This document shows, one piece after another, positions 1-9,684 of a stretch of DNA of 64,000 nucleotides (positions are counted from its first letter, which is position 1; each line of letters begins with the position of its first letter). The notes beneath the pieces are model-generated. The model was not told where the DNA came from and did not search any database. It saw only the letters and a list, made by a program, of their open reading frames with translations. Source of the stretch: Rhizobium sp. Leaf371 (lineage in GTDB: Bacteria; Pseudomonadota; Alphaproteobacteria; Rhizobiales; Rhizobiaceae); contig NZ_LMQB01000024.1 of NCBI RefSeq assembly GCF_001424045.1, positions 1 to 64,000 of the forward strand, given 5' to 3'. The position numbers and the translations under genes are program-made.

Positions 1-59
1 CCCGCAAAGTCAAGAAACTTCAGAGCGAGTTCGTCGGTCGCCAGCAGCGCCGCCGCCCT

Positions 60-102
60 CGTTGGTGTGCGGTTTATAGATCCCACTGCACCGCTTCGTC
101 AA
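60..102 (-). promoter_or_regulatory. Leftward strong promoter, probably of an rRNA operon
   Basis: On the minus strand a TTGACG box (102-97) is followed after 18 bases by TATAAA (78-73). The expected transcript starts near 66 and would begin with CACCAACGAGGGCGGCGGCG. As I recall, Rhizobiales rrn promoters have this arrangement, with a GGCGGCGGCGCTG-like leader. The rRNA genes themselves would lie left of the window and are not seen. The boxes are read directly; the rRNA assignment is recall-based inference. Confidence 0.5.
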
Positions 103-360
103 CAGGGTTTTTGAAAAAAATGACAGATTTCTGACAAGTCCCTGCGCCGCCGGGCCTGGAGCCCCCTCCCCTGCCCGCGCGACGCAGGAAACAGGTCGCG
201 CGCAGCGCTTCGCCCTCAGTTCTACACATTCACAGTGTCTCAAGGGGCATCGCATCGCGCGTCGGATTTGACTTGAGGACGCGAAAGATGCACATCTTCG
301 GACAATATACGCAGCCTATAATAAGAACCGGCGCGCTCAACAGGGACCCGATCAGCTGGC

Positions 361-2328
361 ATGATCACGGACAAATCCATGATACGGTCGCTGGGCAACG
401 AGCCGCCCATACTGGCCGATGGTCGCAGGGCACCCGACCGCCGTGAGATCTCGCTTCGCTGGCTCTCCGGCACGTTCCTTACCGGCATTACCTCCAGCCT
501 CCTGATGGGCGTCGCGCTCTTTGCCGCCCTCGATGGCCGCCAGCAGCTCGCGATCCCGGCGGAAGCCTATGCGTCGGTCGATCCCAGCCTGCGCGCCGGT
601 CAGCCCGCGACCACGGCAAAGCGCGGCGGCCGCATCCTGTCTCCCGTGATCGTCGCAAAGCCATCCGACCGGACGATTCTCGAAGTGTCCACGATGATCC
701 ATGACGGCGAGAAGGAAGTGGTGCGTCGTCAGCCCTTCGCCCATGTGAAGATGACGCTGGCCGCCAACCATCAGGCCTCCGAATCCTATCCCTCTTTCGA
801 TCCGCTCGCGATCTTTTCCAATGACGACGCCGCCTCGGCCCCTCCCCCGCTGCGCACGGGCACCATCTATGGTTCCGACGTCGAGTCCGAAGTCGCCTTG
901 AAGACCGTCGATTTCCCGCTGAAGGGATCGACGCTCAAATTCGGCCCCTCGATGTCGCTCGAAGAGGTGGAGGAGAACGTCCGCTCCAACGGCGCTGCGC
1001 TCACTGAAGGCAACACCCAGCTCGCCTCGCTCTTTTACGTGGACCCGCGACGTTTCGCGTCGGATGCCTCCGAGCTCGACCTCATCCAGGGGCTTTCCGC
1101 CCGTGTGGTCGAGGAGAACATGACGGTCACGCCGTTCGAAACGATCAACGACAACAGCGCCGAATTTGCCGACGACGTCATTCCGGTGCGGCGCGAGACC
1201 GAAATGGCGAGCGTGCTGAGCAGCGCTGGATATTCCAAGGCGCAGGCAACCGACATCGCCGCCGTTCTCAAAACGGCACTCAGTTCCGACGTCTTCCATG
1301 AGGGCGACGTCGTGCGCATCGGCATCATCCAGAAGGGCGAGAACGAGGAAGCCCGTGTCATGCGGGCAAGCGTCTATGCCAAGGGCGGCGCGCATGTGCT
1401 GACCATGGCGCTGGACGACCATGGCAGCTTCGTGCGTGGCGAGGAACCGCCGCAGCTCTCAGCCGTCTACACCGCTTTCGACGACAACGGCACGCCGACC
1501 ATCGCCGCCGGGCGCGATCTTCCCCGCGTCTATGACGGCGTCTATCGGGCAGCGCTCTCCTACGGTATGAACCAGGGCATGGTCTCGCAGCTGGTGAAGC
1601 TGCTTGCCAGCAATGTCGATTTTCAGGCGCAGTTGAAGCCGACCGACAGCCTGGAGGCATTTTTCTCGGTTGCGGACGAAAGCGGGCGGGCGACGGATAC
1701 GTCCGAACTGCTTTACGTGAATGCAAAATTCGGCGACGCGCAGACGCGCTTCTATCGTTTCCAGGATCCCGACGACAATTCCGTCGATTACTATAACGAG
1801 ATGGGCAAGAGCATCCGCCAGTTCCTGCTGCGCAACCCGGTTCCGAACGGCACGTTCCGTTCGGGCTTCGGCATGCGGCGCCATCCGATCCTCGGCTTCT
1901 CGCGCATGCATACCGGCGTGGACTGGGCCGCGCCACGGGGAACCCCGATCATCGCGGCGGGCAATGGCGTCGTGGAAAAAGCGGGCTGGGACAGCGGCGG
2001 CTATGGCAACCAGACGCTCATTCGTCATGCGAACGGCTATGTCTCGTCCTACAACCACCAGAGCGCGATCGCCAAGAACGTCAAGCCCGGCGCGCGCGTC
2101 TCGCAGGGTCAGGTCATCGGCTGGATCGGAACGACCGGCCTGTCGACCGGCCCGCACTTGCATTACGAGCTGATCGTCAACGGCAACCGCGTCGATCCGC
2201 TCCGCATCCGGCTTCCCGGCGGCAAGTCGCTGGACGGCCCGGCGCTCGCCCAGTTCGAGGAAGAGCGTCAGCGCATCGACGAACTGCTGGCCAAGGACAA
2301 TGGCAGCGAGGTCGCCGCCACGCAGTAA
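361..2328 (+). CDS. M23 family metallopeptidase (LytM-type cell-wall endopeptidase)
   Basis: The protein has 655 residues. It probably cleaves peptidoglycan cross-bridges in the periplasm or acts as a divisome or envelope LytM factor. One hydrophobic segment lies near residues 38-58 (GTFLTGITSSLLMGVALFAA), suggesting an inner-membrane anchor. The C-terminal peptidase M23 domain spans about residues 495-615. The zinc ligands are visible: HPILGF near 506, HTGVDW near 517 and HLHYE near 600, so it should be active rather than a degenerate activator. The long middle region, about residues 80-480, resembles the extended N-terminal part of rhizobial M23 proteins and has no motif I can name. The ATG at 361 is the first in frame. 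The gene stands alone, with the leftward promoter behind it and the convergent folate genes ahead. Confidence 0.9.
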   Translation: MITDKSMIRSLGNEPPILADGRRAPDRREISLRWLSGTFLTGITSSLLMGVALFAALDGRQQLAIPAEAYASVDPSLRAGQPATTAKRGGRILSPVIVAKPSDRTILEVSTMIHDGEKEVVRRQPFAHVKMTLAANHQASESYPSFDPLAIFSNDDAASAPPPLRTGTIYGSDVESEVALKTVDFPLKGSTLKFGPSMSLEEVEENVRSNGAALTEGNTQLASLFYVDPRRFASDASELDLIQGLSARVVEENMTVTPFETINDNSAEFADDVIPVRRETEMASVLSSAGYSKAQATDIAAVLKTALSSDVFHEGDVVRIGIIQKGENEEARVMRASVYAKGGAHVLTMALDDHGSFVRGEEPPQLSAVYTAFDDNGTPTIAAGRDLPRVYDGVYRAALSYGMNQGMVSQLVKLLASNVDFQAQLKPTDSLEAFFSVADESGRATDTSELLYVNAKFGDAQTRFYRFQDPDDNSVDYYNEMGKSIRQFLLRNPVPNGTFRSGFGMRRHPILGFSRMHTGVDWAAPRGTPIIAAGNGVVEKAGWDSGGYGNQTLIRHANGYVSSYNHQSAIAKNVKPGARVSQGQVIGWIGTTGLSTGPHLHYELIVNGNRVDPLRIRLPGGKSLDGPALAQFEEERQRIDELLAKDNGSEVAATQ

Positions 2329-2368
2329 AGCGTGCGCGCCGCAGCGTTCGCGCCTGCCGGCGCAGGGG

Positions 2369-3436
2369 TCAATGCGGCCGTTTCGCCGCCGTCTCCGCAA
2401 GGCTCTCCTGATCCTGCATCTCGCCGCCGCGTGCCGCATCCAGCCGCTCGGCAACGCCCGCATCGGCCGGGTCCTGCTCCCGCCGCCAGGGCCTGCGGCC
2501 TTTCAGGACGCCGGAATCGTGGACGATCTCGGCCACATATTCTTCCTGCCGGTAGGCCATCACATGGATGCCGGAGACCCCCTTGATCTCCTTCACCTCG
2601 TTGATGATGTCGATGCAGATCTGCTTGCCTTCCTCCTTCTGGTCGGCAGCGCCTTCCAGCCGGGCGATGATCGCGTCGGGAATGTGCACGCCGGGCACGT
2701 TCGAGCGGATCCATCGTGCGGTGCGGGCCGACGCCATCGGGCCGACACCGACAAGGATATGGCAGTGCTCGGCCAAGCCGAGATCGCGCACCTTGTCCAT
2801 GTAGGCACGGAACATCGGCACGTCGAAACAATACTGGCTCTGCACGAACTGGGCGCCCGCCTCGATCTTCTTGGCGAGCCGGTAGGGGCGGAAATCATAG
2901 GGTGGCGCAAACGGATTGATGGCGGCACCGAGAAAGACGCGCGGCGGCGCGGTGAGTTTGCGGCCGGAGAGGAACTTCGCGTGATCCCGCATGATCCGCA
3001 CCGTTTCCAGAAGCGACATGCAATCGAGATCGAAGACGGGTTTCGCGCCCGGCTGGTCGCCGGCCTGCACGCCGTCGCCGGTGAGGCACAGAATGTTCGC
3101 AACGCCCATGGCGGCTGCCCCCAGCACATCGCCCTGAATGGCGATCCGGTTCCGGTCGCGGCACGAGATCTGCATGATCGGAGCGTAGCCCATGCGGGTC
3201 AGGAGCGCGCAGATGCCGACCGACGACATATGGCAATTGGCACCCGACGCATCGACGGCGTTGATGCCGTCCACCCAGCCTTCGAACACGGCGGCCCGGG
3301 CATAGACCTCTTCCGGGTCGGCGCTGTCGGGCGGGTTCAACTCGGCCGTGACCGCGAATTCGCCGCGCCGAAGCACCTGTTCCAGCCGCCCGCGCGAGGA
3401 ATGTCCGGGCAGGAGATCGACGGGGGAACCGCTCAT
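2369..3436 (-). CDS. Methylenetetrahydrofolate reductase, MetF-like catalytic subunit
   Basis: The 355-residue protein has the MTHFR TIM-barrel fold and should reduce 5,10-methylene-THF to 5-methyl-THF with FAD. Diagnostic stretches are VTAELNPPDS near the N-terminus, the LCLTGDG loop, and FVQSQYCFD in the barrel. It starts at ATG 3436, inside ATGA shared with the stop of the upstream MTHFR_C gene, so the two are translationally coupled. This pairing resembles the MetV-MetF type of reductase in acetogens and in rhizobial betaine or one-carbon loci, and is unlike the single MetF of E. coli. It may therefore serve demethylation or methyl-group oxidation as well as methionine synthesis, but that is inference. 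The C-terminal tail after about residue 310 is charged and variable. Confidence 0.85.
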   Translation of the reverse strand: MSGSPVDLLPGHSSRGRLEQVLRRGEFAVTAELNPPDSADPEEVYARAAVFEGWVDGINAVDASGANCHMSSVGICALLTRMGYAPIMQISCRDRNRIAIQGDVLGAAAMGVANILCLTGDGVQAGDQPGAKPVFDLDCMSLLETVRIMRDHAKFLSGRKLTAPPRVFLGAAINPFAPPYDFRPYRLAKKIEAGAQFVQSQYCFDVPMFRAYMDKVRDLGLAEHCHILVGVGPMASARTARWIRSNVPGVHIPDAIIARLEGAADQKEEGKQICIDIINEVKEIKGVSGIHVMAYRQEEYVAEIVHDSGVLKGRRPWRREQDPADAGVAERLDAARGGEMQDQESLAETAAKRPH

Positions 3437-4050
3437 GTCGGGCGTCCCGCGCGTGCGGCCTCGCCATCGCGTGCCTGCGCCGCGGCGGCCGTCACGCGCA
3501 GCCAGGAGGAGGTCTCGCGCAGCGACTGGTTCACCGGCGGCTGCACGGCCAGGATCGCGTCGCCTTTTTCCATCTGTTGCGAGCCTTCCCAGGCCTTGAC
3601 CCAGACGCAGGGCATATCCGGCTCCACCTCGCAATGGCCGTTGGCGCGCACGCCACCGCAGGGCCCGTTGCGCAGTTGCTTCGGACAGTTCATCGGGCAG
3701 GACATGCCGGTCGAGGACAGAATGCACTGCCCGCACATGCGACAATCGAACAGCACACCCTTCACCCCGCGCTCGACAAGGGTGACGGGCGCCTCGGCCC
3801 GGGCATAGCCGATCACCCGCCAGAGCGGATGCAGTGCCAGAAAGACCGAAGCGAAGCGGTGGTAGACCCATTCCAGAAGCCGCGAATGGCGCACCGACCA
3901 GAGGCGGATCGCAAAGCGGCGCTGCCCGCGCCGGTTCGGCGAAACGCTGGCGGGCGTATAGGCGCCGGTTGCGGCCTTGCGCCCGGCCTGCGCATTGCCC
4001 TTGTCGGGCTTCGGCGCCGGCGCAAGATCGGAGGGCGATGGTTTCGTCAT
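3433..4050 (-). CDS. MTHFR C-terminal (MetV-like) Cys-rich domain protein
   Basis: The 205-residue protein has a Cys cluster typical of the methylenetetrahydrofolate reductase C-terminal domain: CRMCGQC at 103-109, then C118, C122, C131, C140 and C148. Such proteins bind zinc or an iron-sulfur cluster and partner with a MetF-like subunit, passing electrons or stabilising the complex. The first 45 residues are basic and proline-rich and look unstructured. The start at ATG 4050 is preferred because the upstream in-frame extension has no family similarity. This ATG overlaps the stop of a possible 19-codon leader ORF. The stop overlaps the start of the MTHFR gene by four bases, so both form one operon. 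Confidence 0.8.
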   Translation of the reverse strand: MTKPSPSDLAPAPKPDKGNAQAGRKAATGAYTPASVSPNRRGQRRFAIRLWSVRHSRLLEWVYHRFASVFLALHPLWRVIGYARAEAPVTLVERGVKGVLFDCRMCGQCILSSTGMSCPMNCPKQLRNGPCGGVRANGHCEVEPDMPCVWVKAWEGSQQMEKGDAILAVQPPVNQSLRETSSWLRVTAAAAQARDGEAARAGRPT

Positions 4051-4210
4051 GGCACGTCTACCCGTCCAGCGCTGTTGATGTCTGCGCGTTGCTGCGAAGC
4101 CTTCATCGTCAGACCGTCTCCGTTCGGCGGAATGTGCGCGGTTTTTGCGCCCTGCGCGCATCCTTGCACGACACGGTGCCAAGGCGAAAGCGACGTTCGC
4201 AGGGAGGGGC

Positions 4211-4990
4211 TTACCAGACGCCGCGGGTCAGCCCGTTCCAGACCCATGTCCAGACCGGCGGGTGATACCATTGCCGGGAAGGACCGGACACGGCGATTGG
4301 CCGAAGCGTCCCGGCAAGGGCGTCCTCCACGGCCTGAACGGCGATCCCCGTCGCGGCCGCCGTCTGCAGCAGGGGATAGGTATGCATCGTATCGGCCTTT
4401 GCCGGTGTCATTCGGGCCTGGTAGAGGATGCCGCCCGTATCGACGCCGGCATCGACCAGATGCACGGTCGCGCCGAAATTTTCCTCGTCCCGATTGACCC
4501 GGGCCCAATAGCCACCCATCAGGCCCCGGTACTGCGGATTGATGCCCGCGTGAAAATTGATGACCGGACAGGTGAATGCCGCAAGCGTCTTCGCCGAGAG
4601 CATGCGGCAGGAAACCAGAAACACGACATCGGGCGAAAGCTGCGTCACGTGCCGCAGGGCATCCGGCGTGTTGATGGACGGGATCGGAATCGTCTGCACA
4701 TCGGCATTCGGCGTGTCGGTAACGTCATAGGTCTCAAGAATCGCGCGAGCGCGACCCTCGGTCCAGCGCTTGCCGAATTTTGACGCGACCATCGTCACGA
4801 GCTGCCCGAGCGCGACCGGCCAGCCGAGCTTGCGCGCGCGTCTTTTGACGAAGACCGACTTCGGCTCCCCAGGCTCCTGGAGAACGACGACCTCTGAAAA
4901 CCGGCTGGCGAGCGCATTGATCAGGATCTGCGGATTGCGTCCGCCCGCCGTCACCACGACCACTCGACCCGCGCGCTTCCCCTCTGACAT
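4211..4990 (-). CDS. Formyltransferase family protein (PurN/Fmt-like fold)
   Basis: The 259-residue protein has the N10-formyl-THF-dependent formyltransferase core. The catalytic triad is visible as the Asn and His of VINFHAGINPQYRG (about residues 150-163) and the Asp of VDAGVDTGGIL (about residues 181-191). The N-terminal part (VVVVTAGGRNPQILINAL) is a Rossmann-like beginning. It is longer than purine PurN and lacks the tRNA-binding C-terminal domain of Fmt, so the acceptor is unknown; a nucleotide sugar or amino-sugar is possible. It lies upstream of the split MTHFR in the same direction, which fits a folate one-carbon neighbourhood. The start is ATG 4990; a longer in-frame extension to 5077 has no support. 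Confidence 0.75.
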   Translation of the reverse strand: MSEGKRAGRVVVVTAGGRNPQILINALASRFSEVVVLQEPGEPKSVFVKRRARKLGWPVALGQLVTMVASKFGKRWTEGRARAILETYDVTDTPNADVQTIPIPSINTPDALRHVTQLSPDVVFLVSCRMLSAKTLAAFTCPVINFHAGINPQYRGLMGGYWARVNRDEENFGATVHLVDAGVDTGGILYQARMTPAKADTMHTYPLLQTAAATGIAVQAVEDALAGTLRPIAVSGPSRQWYHPPVWTWVWNGLTRGVW

Positions 4991-5080
4991 GTCCCCGTCC
5001 CTCTCTGGCAGATGCCCTTTGTCGCCGATCCCGCTTACCGGGTGATTAAGGGCGCAGGGACGGACAGGACGTCGCAACGG

Positions 5081-5111
5081 AAAAGGCCTCCCCGGTCTCC
5101 CGGGAAGGCCT
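5081..5111 (-). terminator. Intrinsic terminator after clpB
   Basis: A hairpin with arms AGGCCTCCCCGG and CCCGGGAAGGCCT (5084-5111) is followed on the minus strand by TTTT. It sits 33 bases beyond the clpB stop codon. Confidence 0.75.
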
Positions 5112-5143
5112 CAGTGTTCATGCCGGATCGGAGATATCTCGGA

Positions 5144-7750
5144 TCAGGCGGCGGCGCGGTCCGCACCTGTGCCGCGCAGCTTGAAGTTCAGCCGGTCGGA
5201 CCCTTCCAGCACCGTCACGACAGATCCGTCCGGAATGTCGCCGGCGAGAATCTTCTCGGCAAGCGGATCCTGGACATAACGCTGGATCGTCCGCTTCAAC
5301 GGGCGTGCGCCATAGACAGGGTCGTAGCCGCGCTCCGCCAGCCAGTGCCGGGCGTCGCCGTCCAGCTCCAGCGTGATCTTGCGATCGGCGAGCAGGGTTT
5401 TCAGCCGTTCGAGCTGAATGTCCACGATCGCCCCCATCTCGCCGCGCTTCAGGCGGTGGAAGAGAATGATCTCGTCGACGCGGTTGAGGAACTCCGGCCG
5501 AAAGGCCGAGCGCACCACGCCCATCACCTGCTCGCGCACGCTGTCGGTATCCTCGCCCTCGGCAAGCCCGGTCAGATATTCCGCCCCGAGGTTCGATGTC
5601 ATGATGATCATCGTGTTGCGGAAATCCACCGTCCGTCCCTGGCCGTCGGTCAGCCGCCCGTCGTCCAGAACCTGCAGCAGCACGTTGAAAACGTCGGGAT
5701 GCGCCTTCTCGATCTCGTCGAACAGCACGACCTGATACGGCTTGCGACGCACGGCCTCGGTCAGCGAACCGCCTTCCTCGTAGCCGACATAACCCGGAGG
5801 TGCACCGATCAGCCGGGCGACGGAGTGCTTCTCCATATATTCCGACATATCCATGCGCACGAGGGCGGTGTCGTCATCGAACAGGAAGCGGGCGAGCGCC
5901 TTGGTCAGCTCCGTCTTGCCGACACCGGTCGGGCCGAGGAAGATGAACGAGCCGATCGGCCGGTTCGGGTCCTGCAGCCCGGCGCGCGAACGACGAACAG
6001 CACGCGACACGGCCTGAACGGCATCGCCCTGCCCAACGACCCATTGCGCCAGATCGTCTTCCATCCGCAGCAGCTTTTCGCGCTCGCCTTCCAGCATCTT
6101 GTCGACCGGAATTCCGGTCCAGCGCGAAACGATGTGCGCGATATTGTCCGGCGTCACTACCTCCTGAACCATGGATGCGGCGGAACCGTCCTGCGCCTCG
6201 GACTCCTGCAACTCCTTTTCGAGCTTCGGGATCTCGCCATAGGCAAGCTCCCCGGCCCGCTGGAACTCGCCCTTACGCTGGGCGATGGCCAGTTCGTTGC
6301 GGGCTTCGTCCAGCTGCCGCTTCAGATCGGCGGCAAGGCCGAGCTTGGATTTTTCCGACTGCCACCGCGCGGTCAGCGCATCGGCCTGTTCCTCAAGACC
6401 GGTCAGATCCACCTCCAGCTTTTCCAGCCGGTCCTTCGACGCGCGGTCGGTTTCCTTCTTCAGGGCCTCCCGCTCGATCTTCAGCTGCATGATCCGGCGG
6501 TCGAGCTCGTCCAGTTCCTCCGGCTTGCTATCGACCTGCATCCGCAGCCGCGACGCGGCCTCGTCCATCAGGTCGATCGCCTTGTCGGGCAGGAACCGGT
6601 CGGTGATGTAGCGGTTCGACAACGTCGCGGCCGCAACCAGCGCCGCATCCGAAATCCGCACCTTGTGGTGCTGCTCGTACTTCTCCTTCAGGCCGCGCAG
6701 GATCGAGATCGTGTCCTCGACATCCGGCTCGTTGACCATGACCGGCTGAAACCGGCGGGCAAGCGCCGCATCCTTTTCCACATGCTTGCGGTACTCGTCG
6801 AGCGTGGTCGCGCCGACGCAGTGCAGCTCGCCGCGGGCCAGCGCCGGCTTCAGGAGGTTGGACGCATCCATGGCGCCATCGGCCTTGCCGGCACCGACCA
6901 GCGTGTGCATCTCGTCGATGAACAGGATGATCTCGCCCGCATCCGCCTGCACTTCCGAGAGAATGGCTTTCAGCCGCTCCTCGAACTCGCCTCGAAACTT
7001 CGCGCCGGCAATCAGCGCGCCCATGTCGAGCGCCATCAGCCGCTTGTCCTTCAGGCTTTCCGGCACGTCGCCATTGACGATGCGCAGGGCAAGGCCCTCG
7101 GCGATCGCCGTCTTGCCGACGCCGGGTTCCCCGATCAGCACCGGATTGTTCTTGGTGCGACGCGACAGCACCTGGATCGTGCGGCGGATTTCGTCGTCGC
7201 GGCCGATCACGGGGTCGAGCTTGCCATCCCGCGCGTCCGCCGTCAGGTCGCGCGCATACTTCTTCAGCGCATCGAATCCGGCTTCGGCATTGGCGCCGTC
7301 GGCGGTACGGCCCTTGCGGATGTCGTTGATCGCCTGGTTCAGCCGCGCGGCGGTCACACCGGCCTTGGACAGCGACTGCGCGGTCGAGGCGGAAGTTTCC
7401 ACGGCCAGCGCCAGCAACAGGCGCTCGACGGTGACGAAGCTGTCGCCGGCCTTTTTCGAGGCCTCTTCGGCCGTCGTGAACACCTTGGCCAGCGGCTGAG
7501 ACAGGGCGATGCCGCCATTGCCGCCGGAAACCTTCGGCAGTTTGGCGAGGGCGGCATCATTGGCGAGCTTGGCGTCCTTCGCCCGGCCGCCGGCGCGCTC
7601 GATCAACGAGGCGGCCATGCCCTGATCGTCATCGAGCAGCACTTTCAGCACATGCTCGGGCGTGAACTGGGGGTGGCCTGCCGACAGCGCATAGGTCTGC
7701 GCCGATTGCAGGAAACCGCGAACACGTTCGGAATATTTTTCGATATCCAT
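5144..7750 (-). CDS. clpB: ATP-dependent disaggregase ClpB
   Basis: The 868-residue Hsp100 chaperone rescues aggregated proteins together with DnaK. It has a Clp N-domain (1-145), a first AAA module with Walker A GEPGVGKT (about 207-214), the coiled-coil middle domain (about 410-530) that separates ClpB from ClpA, and a second AAA module with GPTGVGKT near 605 and the ClpB C-terminal helices. Length is normal for the family. The start at ATG 7750 gives the classic [18 protein letters not shown] beginning. The gene has its own terminator. Upstream on the minus strand, CTTGCC (7825-7820) and CCCAAT (7802-7797) spaced by 17 bases faintly resemble a sigma-32 promoter, but the match is too weak to annotate. 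Confidence 0.97.
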   Translation of the reverse strand: MDIEKYSERVRGFLQSAQTYALSAGHPQFTPEHVLKVLLDDDQGMAASLIERAGGRAKDAKLANDAALAKLPKVSGGNGGIALSQPLAKVFTTAEEASKKAGDSFVTVERLLLALAVETSASTAQSLSKAGVTAARLNQAINDIRKGRTADGANAEAGFDALKKYARDLTADARDGKLDPVIGRDDEIRRTIQVLSRRTKNNPVLIGEPGVGKTAIAEGLALRIVNGDVPESLKDKRLMALDMGALIAGAKFRGEFEERLKAILSEVQADAGEIILFIDEMHTLVGAGKADGAMDASNLLKPALARGELHCVGATTLDEYRKHVEKDAALARRFQPVMVNEPDVEDTISILRGLKEKYEQHHKVRISDAALVAAATLSNRYITDRFLPDKAIDLMDEAASRLRMQVDSKPEELDELDRRIMQLKIEREALKKETDRASKDRLEKLEVDLTGLEEQADALTARWQSEKSKLGLAADLKRQLDEARNELAIAQRKGEFQRAGELAYGEIPKLEKELQESEAQDGSAASMVQEVVTPDNIAHIVSRWTGIPVDKMLEGEREKLLRMEDDLAQWVVGQGDAVQAVSRAVRRSRAGLQDPNRPIGSFIFLGPTGVGKTELTKALARFLFDDDTALVRMDMSEYMEKHSVARLIGAPPGYVGYEEGGSLTEAVRRKPYQVVLFDEIEKAHPDVFNVLLQVLDDGRLTDGQGRTVDFRNTMIIMTSNLGAEYLTGLAEGEDTDSVREQVMGVVRSAFRPEFLNRVDEIILFHRLKRGEMGAIVDIQLERLKTLLADRKITLELDGDARHWLAERGYDPVYGARPLKRTIQRYVQDPLAEKILAGDIPDGSVVTVLEGSDRLNFKLRGTGADRAAA

Positions 7751-7934
7751 CGTCTGTCTCCTTGGAACCGGTACGCCCATGCGGCACGCCCCGGCGATTG
7801 GGATCAGGCTCCCGAAATCGGCAAGCCCGGTATCGCGAGATGAAGGCTGCGGCGTGCAGCTTCATCCCGCTTCGCAGAGAGATATGGGAGGCATTTTTGC
7901 CGAATTAAAGAGCAGAATCGGCCTTGCCTCGGCT

Positions 7935-9452
7935 TTATCGCGAGATTGTTTGCGTCGGATCGAAGGCCCGCAAAAGGGCGGGATCGACGATCCAGCCCTC
8001 CAGCGGATCGGCCTGCGGCGGGATGCCGAAACCAGCGTCCTTTTGCCCATAGGCCCATCCTGCCTGCACGGCGCAGAGAAGCGCATCCAGAGCATCCGCT
8101 GTGGGCTCATCGGCAAGCGTGCGCGGCGCTTCGATCCGAAGGCCGCTGCGGGAAAGATCGGCGGCGGGATCGCAGAGGCGGTCGAAGAGATCGAGACGGG
8201 CCGCGAGAAGCGCCGGCGTCTGCAGGCTGCGCGTATCGTTCTTGTAGGATCGCCGCCCGATCAACCGCCGCGCCATCACGCCGGGATAGGCCTCGACCGC
8301 GACGCGGCTCGGATCGCCCGCCCGCAGCAGCGGCAGGTGCACATCGGAGGCCAGAAGCCGGCGCGCACCCTCGTAGAACATCAGCCCGACCGGCACCCCA
8401 TGCAGCTTTTGCGGACTGATCCCGCCCGTCGAGCGATCGATGAACCGCTGGTGCTCCTTGTCACCCGCCGCCCGCGGCAGGCGATACGCCGTCAGCATCT
8501 CGTAGAACGCCGCCCGCGAAAGCCCCGAAACGTGACCGACATAAGCCTCCCACGACAGCGGCCAGCCGATCGTCTCGATGAATTTTCGCGACTGCCCGAA
8601 GGGGAAATCGAGCCCGGCGATCCAAGGGCCCGAGGAGGAAAGAAAACCCGTGAAGCCTTCGAAATGCGTCCAGCGATGCAGCGCCACGAACCGCAACGTC
8701 CCTCCGTCCAGCCGGCACTCGACGCAGGTGATCGGCTTCTGCCGTGAGGGAGCCGAGGTGAAATCGATGCCGAAGACGCGCATCCCCGCACCATCCGTCC
8801 CCGTCTCGCGCGCGTCGCGTCTGGCAGGCTGGGACAACGCCGGCACGGGCGTTACCCCGGTGCGGTACACAGCAGCCGCTCCGGGCGTCGGCTCCAGCCG
8901 AGGCAGCACCGTCATCGCCTGAAGGATGGCGGCCACATGCATCGACTGGCCGATCAGTCCGGTGCCCAGACCGGCGAGCACGGTTTCGATCGGCAACAGT
9001 TCGACCGTCAGCCCGTCCTCTTCCGCATCGAGCTTCTGGTCGTCCACGCGGACGACATCGTGAGCGAGAAAGGCATGCACCCGGTTCGTCTGCATCGAGG
9101 GATTGGGATAGAGCGAACTCAGCCATTCCATCCGCTCGCAGCGATACCCGGTTTCCTCCAACAGCTCCCGCCGCGCCGCCGCCTCCGGGCTCTCGTCGCT
9201 TGCTTCCATGCTGCCGGCCGGCGCTTCCAGCAGAACCTTGCCCACAGCATGCCGATACTGACGGACCAGCACCATCTGCCGATCCGGCGTGATCGCCACG
9301 ACCGCCACCCAGTCGGGATAGGTCAGAACATAATAGGGATCGACGCGGAGCCCGGACGGCGTCTCGCAGGCGTCCGCACGGACATCGATACGCCGGTCGC
9401 GGATCAGAGACCGCGAATGCAGGATCTTCCAGGTCTCGTCATTCCCAGCCAT
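7935..9452 (-). CDS. Fusion protein: Nudix hydrolase plus DUF429 (predicted RNase H-like nuclease)
   Basis: One 505-residue frame joins two families usually found apart. Residues 1-185 are a Nudix hydrolase of the ADP-ribose pyrophosphatase type, with a full Nudix box from GSMEASDESPE to RRELLEETGY (about 80-103). After a proline-rich linker, residue 224 begins MRVFGIDFTSAP, the normal start of stand-alone DUF429 proteins, which are predicted RNase H-fold nucleases. The internal ATG at 8783 is preceded by GGTGCGGGG, so DUF429 might also be made separately. No stop lies between the parts. The start ATG 9452 was chosen because MAGNDETWKILHSR is a typical Nudix beginning. Function of the combined protein is unknown; repair or clearance of damaged or ADP-ribosylated nucleotides is a guess. 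Confidence 0.8.
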   Translation of the reverse strand: MAGNDETWKILHSRSLIRDRRIDVRADACETPSGLRVDPYYVLTYPDWVAVVAITPDRQMVLVRQYRHAVGKVLLEAPAGSMEASDESPEAAARRELLEETGYRCERMEWLSSLYPNPSMQTNRVHAFLAHDVVRVDDQKLDAEEDGLTVELLPIETVLAGLGTGLIGQSMHVAAILQAMTVLPRLEPTPGAAAVYRTGVTPVPALSQPARRDARETGTDGAGMRVFGIDFTSAPSRQKPITCVECRLDGGTLRFVALHRWTHFEGFTGFLSSSGPWIAGLDFPFGQSRKFIETIGWPLSWEAYVGHVSGLSRAAFYEMLTAYRLPRAAGDKEHQRFIDRSTGGISPQKLHGVPVGLMFYEGARRLLASDVHLPLLRAGDPSRVAVEAYPGVMARRLIGRRSYKNDTRSLQTPALLAARLDLFDRLCDPAADLSRSGLRIEAPRTLADEPTADALDALLCAVQAGWAYGQKDAGFGIPPQADPLEGWIVDPALLRAFDPTQTISR

Positions 9453-9684
9453 GGCCGGTCCTCCTCCCCTTACGATAAAGCATGTCGCGCAAAATGGTGC
9501 AGAAGCGCAGGAAGCGAATCTGAAAGATCGCGACGCGTTCAGCGCGACCATATCCTCATTTGCATCGGCGCGACGACGTTTCCCACCGCTTGCATCCTAT
9601 TTGTAAGAATTGACAAACTCTTAGAAATCCCGAACCGAGGGGAGCCCCATCTCAGGGTAACCCGACGCCCCGGAACGCCTACCC

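Noticed and set aside
7797-7825. A sigma-32 type promoter for clpB
   Set aside because: CTTGCC/CCCAAT with 17-base spacing matches only loosely; not firm enough to annotate.
5012-7843. A 943-codon rightward open frame opposite clpB
   Set aside because: It mirrors the GC-biased codons of clpB, has low-complexity His/Arg/Gln content and no family likeness.
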